From Odoribacter sp. Z80 (GTDB taxonomy: Bacteria > Bacteroidota > Bacteroidia > Bacteroidales > Marinifilaceae): a DNA stretch of 64,000 nucleotides. A program made the translations under genes and the position numbers. Below the pieces are notes generated by a model that made no database searches, was not told the origin of the DNA, and worked only from the letters and a program-made list of their open reading frames with translations. Location of the stretch: NCBI RefSeq assembly GCF_009935865.1, contig NZ_QWEL01000006.1, forward strand, positions 62,001-126,000. The letters run 5' to 3'. How positions within the stretch are numbered: the first letter of the stretch is position 1; every line of letters starts with the position of its first letter. Shown piece by piece: positions 1-7,796 of the stretch.

Positions 1-67
1 TTTGTTTTTGTCCGCCCATACGGTAATAACGCACCGCCGGAATATTGCCCGTAAATTGCAAATTCAT
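1..67 (-). CDS. possible 5' end of a gene running off the left edge
   Basis: On the minus strand a frame is open from a TAG at 163-161 to the window edge, with an ATG at 67-65. It would encode MNLQFTGNIPAVRYYRMGGQ and onward. The composition looks like protein, but only 22 codons are visible and I recognise no family. No -7 promoter motif is evident just upstream. It would lie downstream of the acpH-like gene on the same strand. It may be the start of a real gene or chance. Confidence 0.25.
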   Translation of the reverse strand, partial: MNLQFTGNIPAVRYYRMGGQKQ

Positions 68-167
68 AGCCCGGCGGGTTTGACTATCTATGCTATTGTC
101 AATAAATTGGTTGAGTTGCAAGATATAAAAGGATATCTGTGACGGAAGTGACAGAGGAATCTAAGGA

Positions 168-749
168 TCATAGATTTAGTTGTCTGCGGCACATGTCCTG
201 CACTTCGGGAAAAAATGTTTCGAATAAAGACTGTAATTTGTGAAAGTGTTTGTCCAAAAATACGATTGCTTCCGGGGGATTTATTGTGATTTTTCTGTAT
301 TGGGTCATGATATCCAGGGATTGTTTTATCCCTTGTCGGGAGGCGTAGCGGCCAAGCCGGTTGGTCAGGATGAAATGCCAGATGAAATGTTGGAAGCGGG
401 GAGGAAGGTAACGGTAGTTTACGATCAGGGCTATATAAAATCTGCGGGCATAGGGAGTAAGTTTTTGTCCGGTGTATTGGGGAAAACCGAGGGCCAGAAA
501 GTGATCGAAAAAGATGTCGGTTACCGCGGCTGAGTAACGGCCGAATAATGGTTTCCCCAGGCTGACCGCTTCTTTGACTGCCGGATGGGTATCTGCAAAA
601 GAATCTATAAGACGGTGCAGCAATATGCCTTTCCGGAAAAAATCGGGATATGAGTTGTAGGCTTTGCCTTTTACCGCATCCCCTACAAAGTTGCCGATCT
701 GAATCTGCCGGTTTTTTCCGGAAAGATAGATGTGTGCCAGATAGTTCAT
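168..749 (-). CDS. acyl carrier protein phosphodiesterase (AcpH/DUF479 family)
   Basis: The predicted 193-residue cytoplasmic protein matches the AcpH family, which removes the 4'-phosphopantetheine arm from holo-ACP. It begins MNYLAHIYLSG, and the GNFVGDAVKG segment and HRLIDSFADTHP segment supply the conserved Asp and His residues that bind metal in this HD-like family. A longer reading frame starts seven codons earlier (770), but that would overlap the upstream gene; the ATG at 749 sits four bases after that gene's stop and is preferred. It is probably co-transcribed with the DUF4468-flavin reductase gene. Assignment rests on motif recognition only. Confidence 0.85.
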   Translation of the reverse strand: MNYLAHIYLSGKNRQIQIGNFVGDAVKGKAYNSYPDFFRKGILLHRLIDSFADTHPAVKEAVSLGKPLFGRYSAAVTDIFFDHFLALGFPQYTGQKLTPYARRFYIALIVNYRYLPPRFQHFIWHFILTNRLGRYASRQGIKQSLDIMTQYRKITINPPEAIVFLDKHFHKLQSLFETFFPEVQDMCRRQLNL

Positions 750-753
750 GCTT

Positions 754-1884
754 CTATTTGACCCATACATTCAATATTTCTCCGATATACATTTTATGCA
801 GGTCTTTGTTTCCCCATTGTTTTTTTGATGTGGGGTCGTGAATGGCTTCGGGCGTAAAGGGCTGACTGACCAGTTTGCGGCATTCAATGATCATCCATGC
901 TTCGGAAAAGGCTTTGCTTCCTGAAGGTGTGGTGATCGGAGTCAGTCCGGTGGCTTTGATTTTATCTTCATTTTTTCCGCTATGGGTGCCACAATATTGT
1001 AAAGCATCACGGTAAGTTTCGGTATAGAAACTCAGCGTATAGGTATCGTCATTTTCCATGAATTGATAGGTGTGGCGGGTGGGATTGATAAAACAGAAAG
1101 TGACCGGTTTGTTGTACAGATGGCCTAAGCCGCCCCAACTGGCTGTCATGGTGTTATATTGGTTATCTTTTCCTGCGGTCACGAGCATCCAATTTTCCGA
1201 TAGCATTTTGTAAATGTTTCCCGGTATTTTATCCGGAGATATTTGTTTGTATCCTGGCAGGGAGGTGTTTCCCGTAGCCGGAATACCGGCGGTCAGGTTA
1301 GCCGGATTCTTTCCCATTGCGGTAGGATAACTCCCCAGGGCTTTTTCCAGGCTGGTAAAAAGTTGTTCGACCAGGTCGATGGTGTGTATTCTGAATTTTC
1401 CGGTGGATTTGTATAATCTTCCTTTTTTAGTGTTGATGGCTTGTTTATCTGTAATCAGGTCTTCGGCCGGGATGACTTGTTCTCTGTCTCCCATCATATA
1501 GGTATAACGGATGCCGGTGATTTTGGCTTCACATTTGTCGCGGTTGCATGTCAGATACATTTGATAATGAATGGTAGCCCGGTCCAGCGATAGGGTTTTA
1601 TCTGAGAATACAAGGTATTGTTGTCCGAGGCAAACAATTTGCCCGCTGGGTTCGTCGGACATTAAAATCCGGCTTTGAAAATTTTCCTGTGGGGTGAATT
1701 GTTCCTGTGCCCATTTTAAGGCCAGTTGAAAGAGGTGTTGTTGAGATTCTCCCGGTAAAGAGAAGGTCCGGGTGAAAACTACCTTTCCGTCTGTAACGGG
1801 AACGGCTCCGGCCAGGTATTTCGGGTTTTCCTGCGCAAATAAAAGGTAAGGGAATAAAAGAAGGACAAGAAATAATTGTTTCAT
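754..1884 (-). CDS. exported DUF4468 / flavin reductase-like fusion protein
   Basis: The 376-residue product starts with a clear signal peptide (MKQLFLVLLLFPYLLFAQ). Residues about 25-160 resemble the DUF4468 TBP-like-fold domain of Bacteroidetes exported proteins (GAVPVTDGKVVF near the start is typical). The C-terminal half, from about residue 215, resembles a flavin reductase-like FMN-binding split barrel (NWMLVTAGKDNQYNTMTASW). Such a domain is usually cytoplasmic, so its placement behind a signal peptide is odd and suggests a periplasmic flavin-binding protein. The start at 1884 is chosen because it opens the signal peptide; ten upstream codons are ignored. A TATCTTTG motif lies 28 bases upstream. 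Substrate unknown. Confidence 0.8.
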   Translation of the reverse strand: MKQLFLVLLLFPYLLFAQENPKYLAGAVPVTDGKVVFTRTFSLPGESQQHLFQLALKWAQEQFTPQENFQSRILMSDEPSGQIVCLGQQYLVFSDKTLSLDRATIHYQMYLTCNRDKCEAKITGIRYTYMMGDREQVIPAEDLITDKQAINTKKGRLYKSTGKFRIHTIDLVEQLFTSLEKALGSYPTAMGKNPANLTAGIPATGNTSLPGYKQISPDKIPGNIYKMLSENWMLVTAGKDNQYNTMTASWGGLGHLYNKPVTFCFINPTRHTYQFMENDDTYTLSFYTETYRDALQYCGTHSGKNEDKIKATGLTPITTPSGSKAFSEAWMIIECRKLVSQPFTPEAIHDPTSKKQWGNKDLHKMYIGEILNVWVK

Positions 1885-1911
1885 AGTAGATATATATTTG
1901 TATGAGTAGAA

Positions 1912-1919
1912 CAAAGATA
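1912..1919 (-). promoter_or_regulatory. -7 element TATCTTTG for the DUF4468 gene
   Basis: An exact match to the Bacteroidetes TAnnTTTG -7 consensus on the minus strand, ending 28 bases before the chosen start codon. I see no convincing -33 TTTG. Confidence 0.5.
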
Positions 1920-1985
1920 ATGGCAGGAATCGAATTTTCTATGGAATAAAACTAAAAAATAGAAAGAAATTGTATTTTTATATCC

Positions 1986-2480
1986 ATGAAACCGGAACAA
2001 ATGCGATATATTTATTTCTATGATAGTCTGCTGGGAAGATATGCCTTGGAGGAGACCGGGGAAGCATTAACGCGGTTATGGGTAGGCGACCGTGTTTCCC
2101 TGGTTCCGGCGGGAGCTGAAATTAAAGAAACTCCTTTGATTCGGGAAGCACATAACCAGTTGGAAGCTTATTTTTCGGGGAAGTTGTGTTTTTTTTCTTT
2201 GCCTTTATTTCCCCGGGGAACGGAATTTCAGGTTCGTGTATGGAATGAATTACAAAAAATTCCTTACGGAGAAACCATTACTTATGGCGAACTGGCTTGT
2301 AGGATAGGCAATAGCAAAGCTTCCCGGGCTGTGGGAATGGCTAATGGCCGTAATCCTTTGCCGGTTTTTATTCCCTGCCACCGGGTTGTGGGAGCCCACG
2401 GAAAATTGGTGGGGTATACCGGTGGCCTGGATATTAAAATTAAACTTTTGCAGCTTGAAAAGGTTTACTTGGATTTATAA
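1986..2480 (+). CDS. ogt: methylated-DNA--protein-cysteine methyltransferase
   Basis: Suicide repair protein that transfers the alkyl group of O6-methylguanine to its own cysteine. The 164-residue sequence has the signature IPCHRVVG with the acceptor Cys at residue 131, the upstream helix-turn-helix RAVGMANGRNP including the Asn of the hinge, and the downstream GYTGG loop. There is no Ada regulatory domain, so it is an Ogt-type enzyme. An internal Met at residue 6 is an alternative start. Its 3' end overlaps the convergent nhaA gene by 16 bases. Confidence 0.93.
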   Translation: MKPEQMRYIYFYDSLLGRYALEETGEALTRLWVGDRVSLVPAGAEIKETPLIREAHNQLEAYFSGKLCFFSLPLFPRGTEFQVRVWNELQKIPYGETITYGELACRIGNSKASRAVGMANGRNPLPVFIPCHRVVGAHGKLVGYTGGLDIKIKLLQLEKVYLDL

Positions 2481-3805
2481 AAATAATTCAGTAAAAAATA
2501 TCCCATGCTGCCGGCAAATAAAGAGCCGCTAATGATTCCTAATTTTGCCTGGTTGAGCAAGGTAAGGCCGTTTTCTGATAAACCGGCATAAGAAAGATTA
2601 GCGATAAATAAGGAAACGGTAAATCCGATACCCCCCAACAGGGATACGCCAAGCAGGTTTTTGGAATTCATGTGTTCGGGCATGCTTAGCCATTTGGTCT
2701 TCACGGCTATCCAGGTAAACGAGAATATACCAATGAATTTTCCCAATACCAGTGCTATGAATACCGTAAAGGTAACTCCTCCCAGATCGGCCAGAGTGAG
2801 GTGTTCAAAAGATATACTTGCATTGGCAAAAGCGAATAAAGGCATCACAATATAGTTGACCAGAGGATGAAGGTTATCGTCCATGGATTGCAGGGGACTG
2901 ATGACTTTATCGGAGAGGGATTCTACGTGTCTTAGAATAGATACTTCTGAGTTGCTGAGGATGTAATTTTTGTGGTTGACATCCTTTGTTTCAGGTAATT
3001 TTTGCAGTGAATTGCGTATGGCTTCTACATATCTGTAAATATTTAATTTTGGGCGGGCGGGGACGGTAAAGGCGACTATCACACCAGCGATGGTGGGATG
3101 TATTCCGGAATTCAGGAAAAGGTACCAGACTACAATTCCCAGAGTGATATAGTACAGTTTGCTGTTGATTCCCAACCGTCCTCCCAGCCATAAAATCAGC
3201 ACTACGAGCAAAGCCCATAACAGATATTCAAGAATCAGGTGACTGCTATAAAAGGTTGCAATCACGATAATGCCGCCGATGTCATCTACTACGGCAAAGG
3301 TGGTGAGGAATATTTTCAGGCTTAGGGGAATTTTTTTCCCTAACAGCGAGAGTACTCCGAGGGAAAAAGCGATATCGGTGGCCATTGGAATGGCGGCACC
3401 CCGGGCTGCCGGTCCTGCCGGACAAATCGAAAAAAAGATGAGTATCGGAATAATCATACCGCCGCAGGCCGCTACTACGGGTAGCAGGGCCTTACGGAGA
3501 GAGGAAAGTTCTCCGACCAAAACTTCCCTTTTGATTTCAAGTCCTACGGAAAAGAAGAAAATGGCCATCAGGGCATCATTGATGATGGCCATCAGGGTCA
3601 TATTGTTGCCGTGAACACTGAAAAGGTTGATGCTTCCGAATTGAAGAACAACTTCCTGAGCAAAAAAACTGTTATATGCTTCGCTCCACGGAGTATTTGC
3701 TATAATCATAGCGGCCAGGGCTACGAACAACAGGATGGCACCTCCATTGATTTTGGTTTTCATGAAATGCCGGATAGGCGATTTAAAAATTTTTCCAGAC
3801 AACAT
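2465..3805 (-). CDS. nhaA: Na+/H+ antiporter NhaA
   Basis: Inner membrane antiporter that exchanges sodium for protons. The 446-residue protein is hydrophobic throughout and has the family core: MATDIAF (Asp144) and TFAVVDDIGG with the adjacent Asp174-Asp175 pair that carries ion binding in NhaA. The early motif NDALMAIFFFSVGLEIKRE is also typical. It is longer than E. coli NhaA (about 388) because of a hydrophilic insert near residues 265-320, a layout common in Bacteroidetes. Met15 (3763) is a possible later start. A -7 motif at 3936-3943 would give a leader of about 125 bases. Confidence 0.93.
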   Translation of the reverse strand: MLSGKIFKSPIRHFMKTKINGGAILLFVALAAMIIANTPWSEAYNSFFAQEVVLQFGSINLFSVHGNNMTLMAIINDALMAIFFFSVGLEIKREVLVGELSSLRKALLPVVAACGGMIIPILIFFSICPAGPAARGAAIPMATDIAFSLGVLSLLGKKIPLSLKIFLTTFAVVDDIGGIIVIATFYSSHLILEYLLWALLVVLILWLGGRLGINSKLYYITLGIVVWYLFLNSGIHPTIAGVIVAFTVPARPKLNIYRYVEAIRNSLQKLPETKDVNHKNYILSNSEVSILRHVESLSDKVISPLQSMDDNLHPLVNYIVMPLFAFANASISFEHLTLADLGGVTFTVFIALVLGKFIGIFSFTWIAVKTKWLSMPEHMNSKNLLGVSLLGGIGFTVSLFIANLSYAGLSENGLTLLNQAKLGIISGSLFAGSMGYFLLNYFYKSK

Positions 3806-3935
3806 ATTTATAAAGCTAAAATTTTAAGTCAGATGATAAATGGTTTGATTTTCTTTTCCGGTGGGAAATGTGGATTGTAGTTTTTATTTTTTAGTTTATC
3901 ATACAGTTTTGAAAAAGGGCTGTTTTCAAGGAGCA

Positions 3936-3943
3936 CAAAATTA
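3936..3943 (-). promoter_or_regulatory. -7 element TAATTTTG for nhaA
   Basis: Exact TAnnTTTG match on the minus strand, placed just beyond the small-RNA terminator. The -33 position is a T-run rather than TTTG. Transcription would start near 3930. Confidence 0.4.
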
Positions 3944-3958
3944 GAAAATTGTCTGAGA

Positions 3959-3993
3959 TAAAAAAAATAAGTCGCTGTATTTTACAGCGACTT
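3959..3993 (-). terminator. intrinsic terminator (small RNA and/or mtaB)
   Basis: Arms AAGTCGCTGTA and TACAGCGACTT pair perfectly over 11 bp. Only on the minus strand is the hairpin followed by a long T-run, which fixes its direction. Confidence 0.75.
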
Positions 3994-4034
3994 AAGTTAC
4001 TAACCCTAAACAGAAACAAACTATGAAATTGATT
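3959..4034 (-). ncRNA. candidate small RNA with its own promoter and terminator
   Basis: On the minus strand TATCTTTG (4048-4041) matches the Bacteroidetes -7 element. Starting about seven bases later, a transcript of about 75 bases would end in an 11-bp perfect hairpin with a 3-base loop (arms 3993-3983 and 3979-3969) followed directly by a T-rich run with seven consecutive Ts. Promoter, short body and intrinsic terminator together look like a small RNA gene. The alternative is that the hairpin simply ends mtaB read-through transcripts. No homologue could be searched. Confidence 0.45.
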
Positions 4035-4040
4035 CTAAGA

Positions 4041-4048
4041 CAAAGATA
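4041..4048 (-). promoter_or_regulatory. -7 element TATCTTTG upstream of the small RNA candidate
   Basis: Exact TAnnTTTG match with no protein gene downstream on that strand before nhaA; the -33 region is AT-rich without a clear TTTG. Confidence 0.45.
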
Positions 4049-4110
4049 AATGAATATCGTATGTTATTCTAATTAAATATTGTTAATTAGAATCAATTAA
4101 TAAGTATTAG

Positions 4111-5397
4111 TTATTCTTCCATATATAAAGATTCTTCTGTAATTTTTGTCGGAATTACCTGGTTGGACCATCCAGGCTGGCAGGTTTGTCTGATTCGGAT
4201 GTAGTTGTCGGTAAATCCATAAATGAAGTCGCCGGGTTTATGGTCTTCAAAAAGCACCGGACGTTGCTGTCCTATGAATTGCTGGCAAAAATTCCGGTGT
4301 TTCTCCGAAGAAATCTGCAGGAGTTCTTCTACCCGGAGATGTTTTTCCTGCGGAGGGACTGTCAGGGGGATTTCGAGGGCTTTGGTTCCTTGTCGTTCGG
4401 AATATGGGAAAACATGGAGCCGGGAAATGGGCAGGCTTTGAATGAAATCCCGGGCGTCTTCGAAATAGGCTCTGGTTTCTCCGCGCATACCGGCAATGGT
4501 ATCTACTCCGATGAAAGCATGCGGAATGGCGGATTTGATTTTCTGTATTTTTGAGGCAAACAATTCCCGGTTATAGCGTCTGTGCATTAATTTCAACACT
4601 TCGTTATTTCCGGATTGCAGCGGAAGGTGGAAGTGGGGCATGAAATGCCGGGAGGTGGCTACGAATTCGATGATTTCGTCAGTCAGGAGATTGGGTTCTA
4701 TGGATGAAATCCGGAATCTTTCTATGTCTTCCCTTTGGTCGAGTTGCCGGAGAAGGGCAAGAAAATCCCAGGGGGTTCCCCGGCCGAAGTCCCCAGTGTT
4801 CACTCCGGTCAGGATGATTTCGCGAATGCCTTTTGCTGCTACTTCTCCTACGGCTTGCAAGATTTGCGGTATGGTTGCACTGCGGCTGCGTCCGCGGGCA
4901 AAAGGAATGGTACAATACGTACAAAAGTAATCGCATCCGTCCTGAATTTTCAGGAAGCAGCGCGTCCTGTCCCCGAAAGAATAGGCCAGGTCAAAATCGG
5001 AGAGTTTGAAAATATCACAGGAATGGGGTTCGTGTTTCTGGTTTTCTTGCAGGTGTTTGAGGTAGTGTGGTACGTTGAATTTGTCGTTAGCGCCCAATAC
5101 CAGGTTAACCCCGTCTATGGCCAGGAGTTCTTTTGCCCGTAATTGTGCATAACATCCTACCACAACAATGTATGCTTCCGGATGGTGATGGATGATTTTG
5201 CGAATCAGTTGCCGGCCTTTCTTTTCTGCCATGTCGGTGACACTGCAGGTGTTGATGACAAAAATGTCGGCATCTTCTTTTTCGCCCACCGTTTGTGTCC
5301 CTTCCGTTTCCAGGCTGTGTTTGATGGTTGAAGTTTCTGAGAAATTCAATTTACATCCCAAAGTGATATAAGCCACTTTCTTCCCTGCAATATCCAT
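4111..5397 (-). CDS. mtaB: tRNA (N6-L-threonylcarbamoyladenosine37-C2)-methylthiotransferase MtaB
   Basis: Radical SAM enzyme that adds a methylthio group to t6A37 of ANN-decoding tRNAs. From the chosen Met the protein is 428 residues. The N-terminal UPF0004 domain supplies Cys15 (LGCKLN), Cys51 (NTCSVTD) and Cys82 (GCYAQ) for one Fe-S cluster; the radical SAM motif DGCDYFCTYCTIPFARG supplies Cys155, Cys159 and Cys162. The LGCKLNFSET start favours MtaB over MiaB and RimO, as does the short C-terminus. The ATG at 5397 is preferred to one ten codons earlier. It is divergent from lpxB. Confidence 0.9.
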   Translation of the reverse strand: MDIAGKKVAYITLGCKLNFSETSTIKHSLETEGTQTVGEKEDADIFVINTCSVTDMAEKKGRQLIRKIIHHHPEAYIVVVGCYAQLRAKELLAIDGVNLVLGANDKFNVPHYLKHLQENQKHEPHSCDIFKLSDFDLAYSFGDRTRCFLKIQDGCDYFCTYCTIPFARGRSRSATIPQILQAVGEVAAKGIREIILTGVNTGDFGRGTPWDFLALLRQLDQREDIERFRISSIEPNLLTDEIIEFVATSRHFMPHFHLPLQSGNNEVLKLMHRRYNRELFASKIQKIKSAIPHAFIGVDTIAGMRGETRAYFEDARDFIQSLPISRLHVFPYSERQGTKALEIPLTVPPQEKHLRVEELLQISSEKHRNFCQQFIGQQRPVLFEDHKPGDFIYGFTDNYIRIRQTCQPGWSNQVIPTKITEESLYMEE

Positions 5398-5424
5398 GTG
5401 ATAACGTTTATGATTAATCGGATG

Positions 5425-5432
5425 CAAAAATA
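5425..5432 (-). promoter_or_regulatory. -7 element TATTTTTG for mtaB
   Basis: Exact TAnnTTTG match on the minus strand, 28 bases upstream of the chosen mtaB start; no clear -33. Confidence 0.4.
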
Positions 5433-5453
5433 GTGATTTGGCCTGTAATTTAC

Positions 5454-5461
5454 TATCTTTG
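5454..5461 (+). promoter_or_regulatory. -7 element TATCTTTG for lpxB
   Basis: Exact TAnnTTTG match 36 bases before the lpxB ATG at 5498. It supports that start over the frame opening at 5438, which would lie upstream of the transcript. Confidence 0.5.
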
Positions 5462-5497
5462 CCGCATACAGTTTTGTCGGAAATAAAAAGGTTATTT

Positions 5498-6631
5498 ATG
5501 CGTTATTATATTATTGCCGGAGAGGCTTCCGGAGATTTGCATGCTTCTAATCTGATCCGGGGATTGCGGCAAGAGGATCCAGAAGCGGCAATCCGGGGAT
5601 GGGGGGGAGAATTGATGGAGCGGGCTGGCTGTGAGATTGTGCGGTATTACAAGGATACGGCTATCATGGGCTTTGTTACTGTGGTGAGAAACCTGGGAAA
5701 AATCAGGGAAAACATCCGTTTGTGTTGTGAAGACATCCGGGAATGGCAGCCAGATGTGGTGATTTTAGTGGATTATGCGGGTTTTAATTTGCGTATTGCC
5801 CGTTTTGCGAAAACAATCGGATTAAAGGTGTTTTATTATATTTCTCCTAAATTATGGGCCTGGAACACCGGAAGGGTAAAAAAGATTAAAAGGTATGTTG
5901 ACCGGATGTACACTATTTTCCCCTTTGAAACGGAGTTTTATAAACGATACGGTTATCCGGTGCAGTATGGCGGGAATCCTTTGGTGGATGCCATTGCCGA
6001 ACGTCCTTGCCGGGAAGAGACTTTCGAAGAATTTATCCGCGCCAATGATCTTCCTGATAAGCCGATTGTTGCTTTATTGGCGGGCAGCCGGACTCAAGAA
6101 CTGAAATATGTGCTTCCCACGATGTTATCCATGGTCAGTCATTTCCCCGATTATCAATTTATTATAGCTGGAGCGCCTTCCATGCAGCAAAAGGATTACA
6201 TGCCGTATGTGAAAGAGATTCCGGTGCGGATTGTGTACGGAGAGACTTACCGTTTGGTGAAACAGGCTAAAGCCGCTTTGGTTACGTCCGGAACGGCTAC
6301 ATTGGAAACTGCTCTGTTGAGAACGCCTCAGGTGGTTTGTTACAACGGTGAGGGAGGGTGGTTGTCTTATTATTTGTTCAAGTGGTTTGTGAAGGTAAAA
6401 TATATTTCTCTGGTAAACCTGATTTTCGGCGGGGAACTGGTCCGTGAACTGATGATGCATCACCTTACGGAACAGAATGTGCTTCGGGAGTTGTCCCGCA
6501 TTTTACATCAGGAACAAGACCGGGAAAGAATCGTTCAGGGGTACGATCAGGTTATTGAGCGGTTGGGTGCTCCCGGAGCGTCGGGACGTTTTGCCCGGAT
6601 GATGGTCCGGGATTTGAGAGATATTCTTTAA
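5498..6631 (+). CDS. lpxB: lipid-A-disaccharide synthase
   Basis: GT19 enzyme at the inner face of the cytoplasmic membrane that joins UDP-2,3-diacylglucosamine and lipid X to form the lipid A disaccharide. The 377-residue protein opens with YYIIAGEASGDLHAS, the family signature, and contains the conserved ISPKLWAW and LLAGSRTQE segments and the late SGTATLETAL motif of the UDP-sugar pocket. The frame extends 20 codons upstream, but the promoter motif and family alignment place the start at 5498. Its last four bases overlap the convergent PCMD gene. Confidence 0.95.
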   Translation: MRYYIIAGEASGDLHASNLIRGLRQEDPEAAIRGWGGELMERAGCEIVRYYKDTAIMGFVTVVRNLGKIRENIRLCCEDIREWQPDVVILVDYAGFNLRIARFAKTIGLKVFYYISPKLWAWNTGRVKKIKRYVDRMYTIFPFETEFYKRYGYPVQYGGNPLVDAIAERPCREETFEEFIRANDLPDKPIVALLAGSRTQELKYVLPTMLSMVSHFPDYQFIIAGAPSMQQKDYMPYVKEIPVRIVYGETYRLVKQAKAALVTSGTATLETALLRTPQVVCYNGEGGWLSYYLFKWFVKVKYISLVNLIFGGELVRELMMHHLTEQNVLRELSRILHQEQDRERIVQGYDQVIERLGAPGASGRFARMMVRDLRDIL

Positions 6632-7608
6632 TATACCAATCCTACATTGTCAATCCAGAATTTTGCATCCGGGGTACCGATGTATGCTCCGCCGTGTCCG
6701 GAAGAAAAGCGTAGGATAATGTGGGTAGGTTGAGTATCAGGGTCTGCCCATCCGATTTCCTGGATGGGAACCATTTTACCCTTGCTGTTCAGGCAATGGG
6801 GTATATTTTCTTTTTGGGTTAATTTCATGTATGGTTTAAAAAAATCTTTGTCGGTGATGTTTCCGTAATGGACGGGAATACGATGGCCGTTTTGCCATCC
6901 GGCGGTTTCTTTATCATATCGTTCATAGGCTGTTCCCACCCGTTTGGCGAAGATGTTTCCTTCCTCATCTTCCCAGCGGTATTGTAGCAAGAGACAGGCT
7001 TCTGCGTTGTTCTGTTCCGGAATATTTACGATTTTACTGAATCCTGTGGCTTTGATTTGTTCTCCTCCCGGAGTGACTTTATAATCAAACTGAAGGGCTT
7101 TCGGACGTTTGGTGAAAGGGATGTTGTTGTTGAGTTTGCTTTGGGGATTCTTGGTATCTCGGACCGGTTCTATGATTTCTCCGAGAAAGATGGTGCCGGT
7201 TGCTAAAACGGAGATATTGATTAATCCGAGCACCTTCACTTTTTCCATACGGGTTTCGAGGCGGGCGCAATGCCCCTGTTCTCTTTTTTCCGGAAAAACC
7301 GTTACACTGGCTTTGTATATCCCGCTGACCTTTGCCATGACGGTTGAAGTGGCCCACGGCGATTCTTCTCTTTGGTAGGGTGTGTTATTTTTCAGGGTAT
7401 CGCCGGAAGCTATTTCGTAGAGGTATTTAGTGTTTCCTCCTATAATCAGAGATTCATCGACCACTCTTACCATCCAACGGTCCATATCTCCGAAAGCAAT
7501 GGGTACTATGATTTCTTTCCGGTTTTGTGCGGTCAGAGAGACTGGTAAAAAGCAGGAGAGAATAAAAAAACAGAGAACGTTTTTTATGGAAGAGGAAATT
7601 TTTGTCAT
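6628..7608 (-). CDS. exported PCMD-domain protein (putative carbohydrate metabolism domain)
   Basis: The 326-residue protein has a signal peptide ending near residue 27 (SLTAQ). The remainder resembles the PCMD family of Bacteroidetes surface proteins: GTIFLGEI near the middle followed by a PFTKRPKALQFDYK segment is the usual arrangement, and the C-terminus (PTHIILRFSSGHGGAYIG, then DNVGLVY) is typical of its jelly-roll-like fold. The function of PCMD is not established; many members sit in polysaccharide loci, but this one stands alone. No lipobox Cys is seen. Confidence 0.7.
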   Translation of the reverse strand: MTKISSSIKNVLCFFILSCFLPVSLTAQNRKEIIVPIAFGDMDRWMVRVVDESLIIGGNTKYLYEIASGDTLKNNTPYQREESPWATSTVMAKVSGIYKASVTVFPEKREQGHCARLETRMEKVKVLGLINISVLATGTIFLGEIIEPVRDTKNPQSKLNNNIPFTKRPKALQFDYKVTPGGEQIKATGFSKIVNIPEQNNAEACLLLQYRWEDEEGNIFAKRVGTAYERYDKETAGWQNGHRIPVHYGNITDKDFFKPYMKLTQKENIPHCLNSKGKMVPIQEIGWADPDTQPTHIILRFSSGHGGAYIGTPDAKFWIDNVGLVY

Positions 7609-7754
7609 GTATTATTTTTTGAGGTATATATAGAAGTCTGTTTTTTGCTTAGCAAAAAAAATGCCAACCGGGTCGTTTTAGAATATAAAAAGAATATGTT
7701 AGTCGGGAAAATCTCCTTTTTCGTCGGTAAAACAGGGCCGGAGGTCTAATAAAA

Positions 7755-7786
7755 TTGAGGGAATGCGGGGAATGCCTTTATTTTTG
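7755..7786 (+). promoter_or_regulatory. promoter of the efflux operon (TTG-N21-TATTTTTG)
   Basis: A TTG at 7755-7757 lies 21 bases before TATTTTTG at 7779-7786, close to the Bacteroidetes -33/-7 layout. Initiation near 7792 would leave almost no leader for the ATG at 7797 and about 20 bases for the one at 7812. Confidence 0.5.
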
Positions 7787-7796
7787 TCATATAAAA

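Larger units (their letters stand above)
3806..4110. other. intergenic region between nhaA and mtaB
   Basis: This 305-base AT-rich stretch contains no protein gene that I can support. From right to left on the minus strand it holds a -7 motif (4048-4041), about 70 bases of possible transcript, a hairpin with a U-tract (3993-3959), a second -7 motif TAATTTTG (3943-3936) and the nhaA leader. The inverted repeat TCTAATTAA / TTAATTAGA near 4068-4092 is an AT-rich palindrome of unknown role. Confidence 0.6.

Noticed and set aside
1893-1900. TATATTTG on the plus strand before ogt
   Set aside because: Matches the -7 motif but is 85 bases from the ogt start and lies within the AT-rich start of the divergent gene; no -33.
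4023-4049. Tiny plus-strand frame ATG...TAA (8 codons) beside the nhaA-mtaB hairpin
   Set aside because: No gene follows on that strand within 1.4 kb, so a leader peptide makes no sense; the minus-strand small RNA explanation fits better.
7641-7659. TTTTTTGC / GCAAAAAA inverted repeat upstream of the efflux operon
   Set aside because: Mostly T/A runs with only two G-C pairs; too weak to call a terminator or operator.
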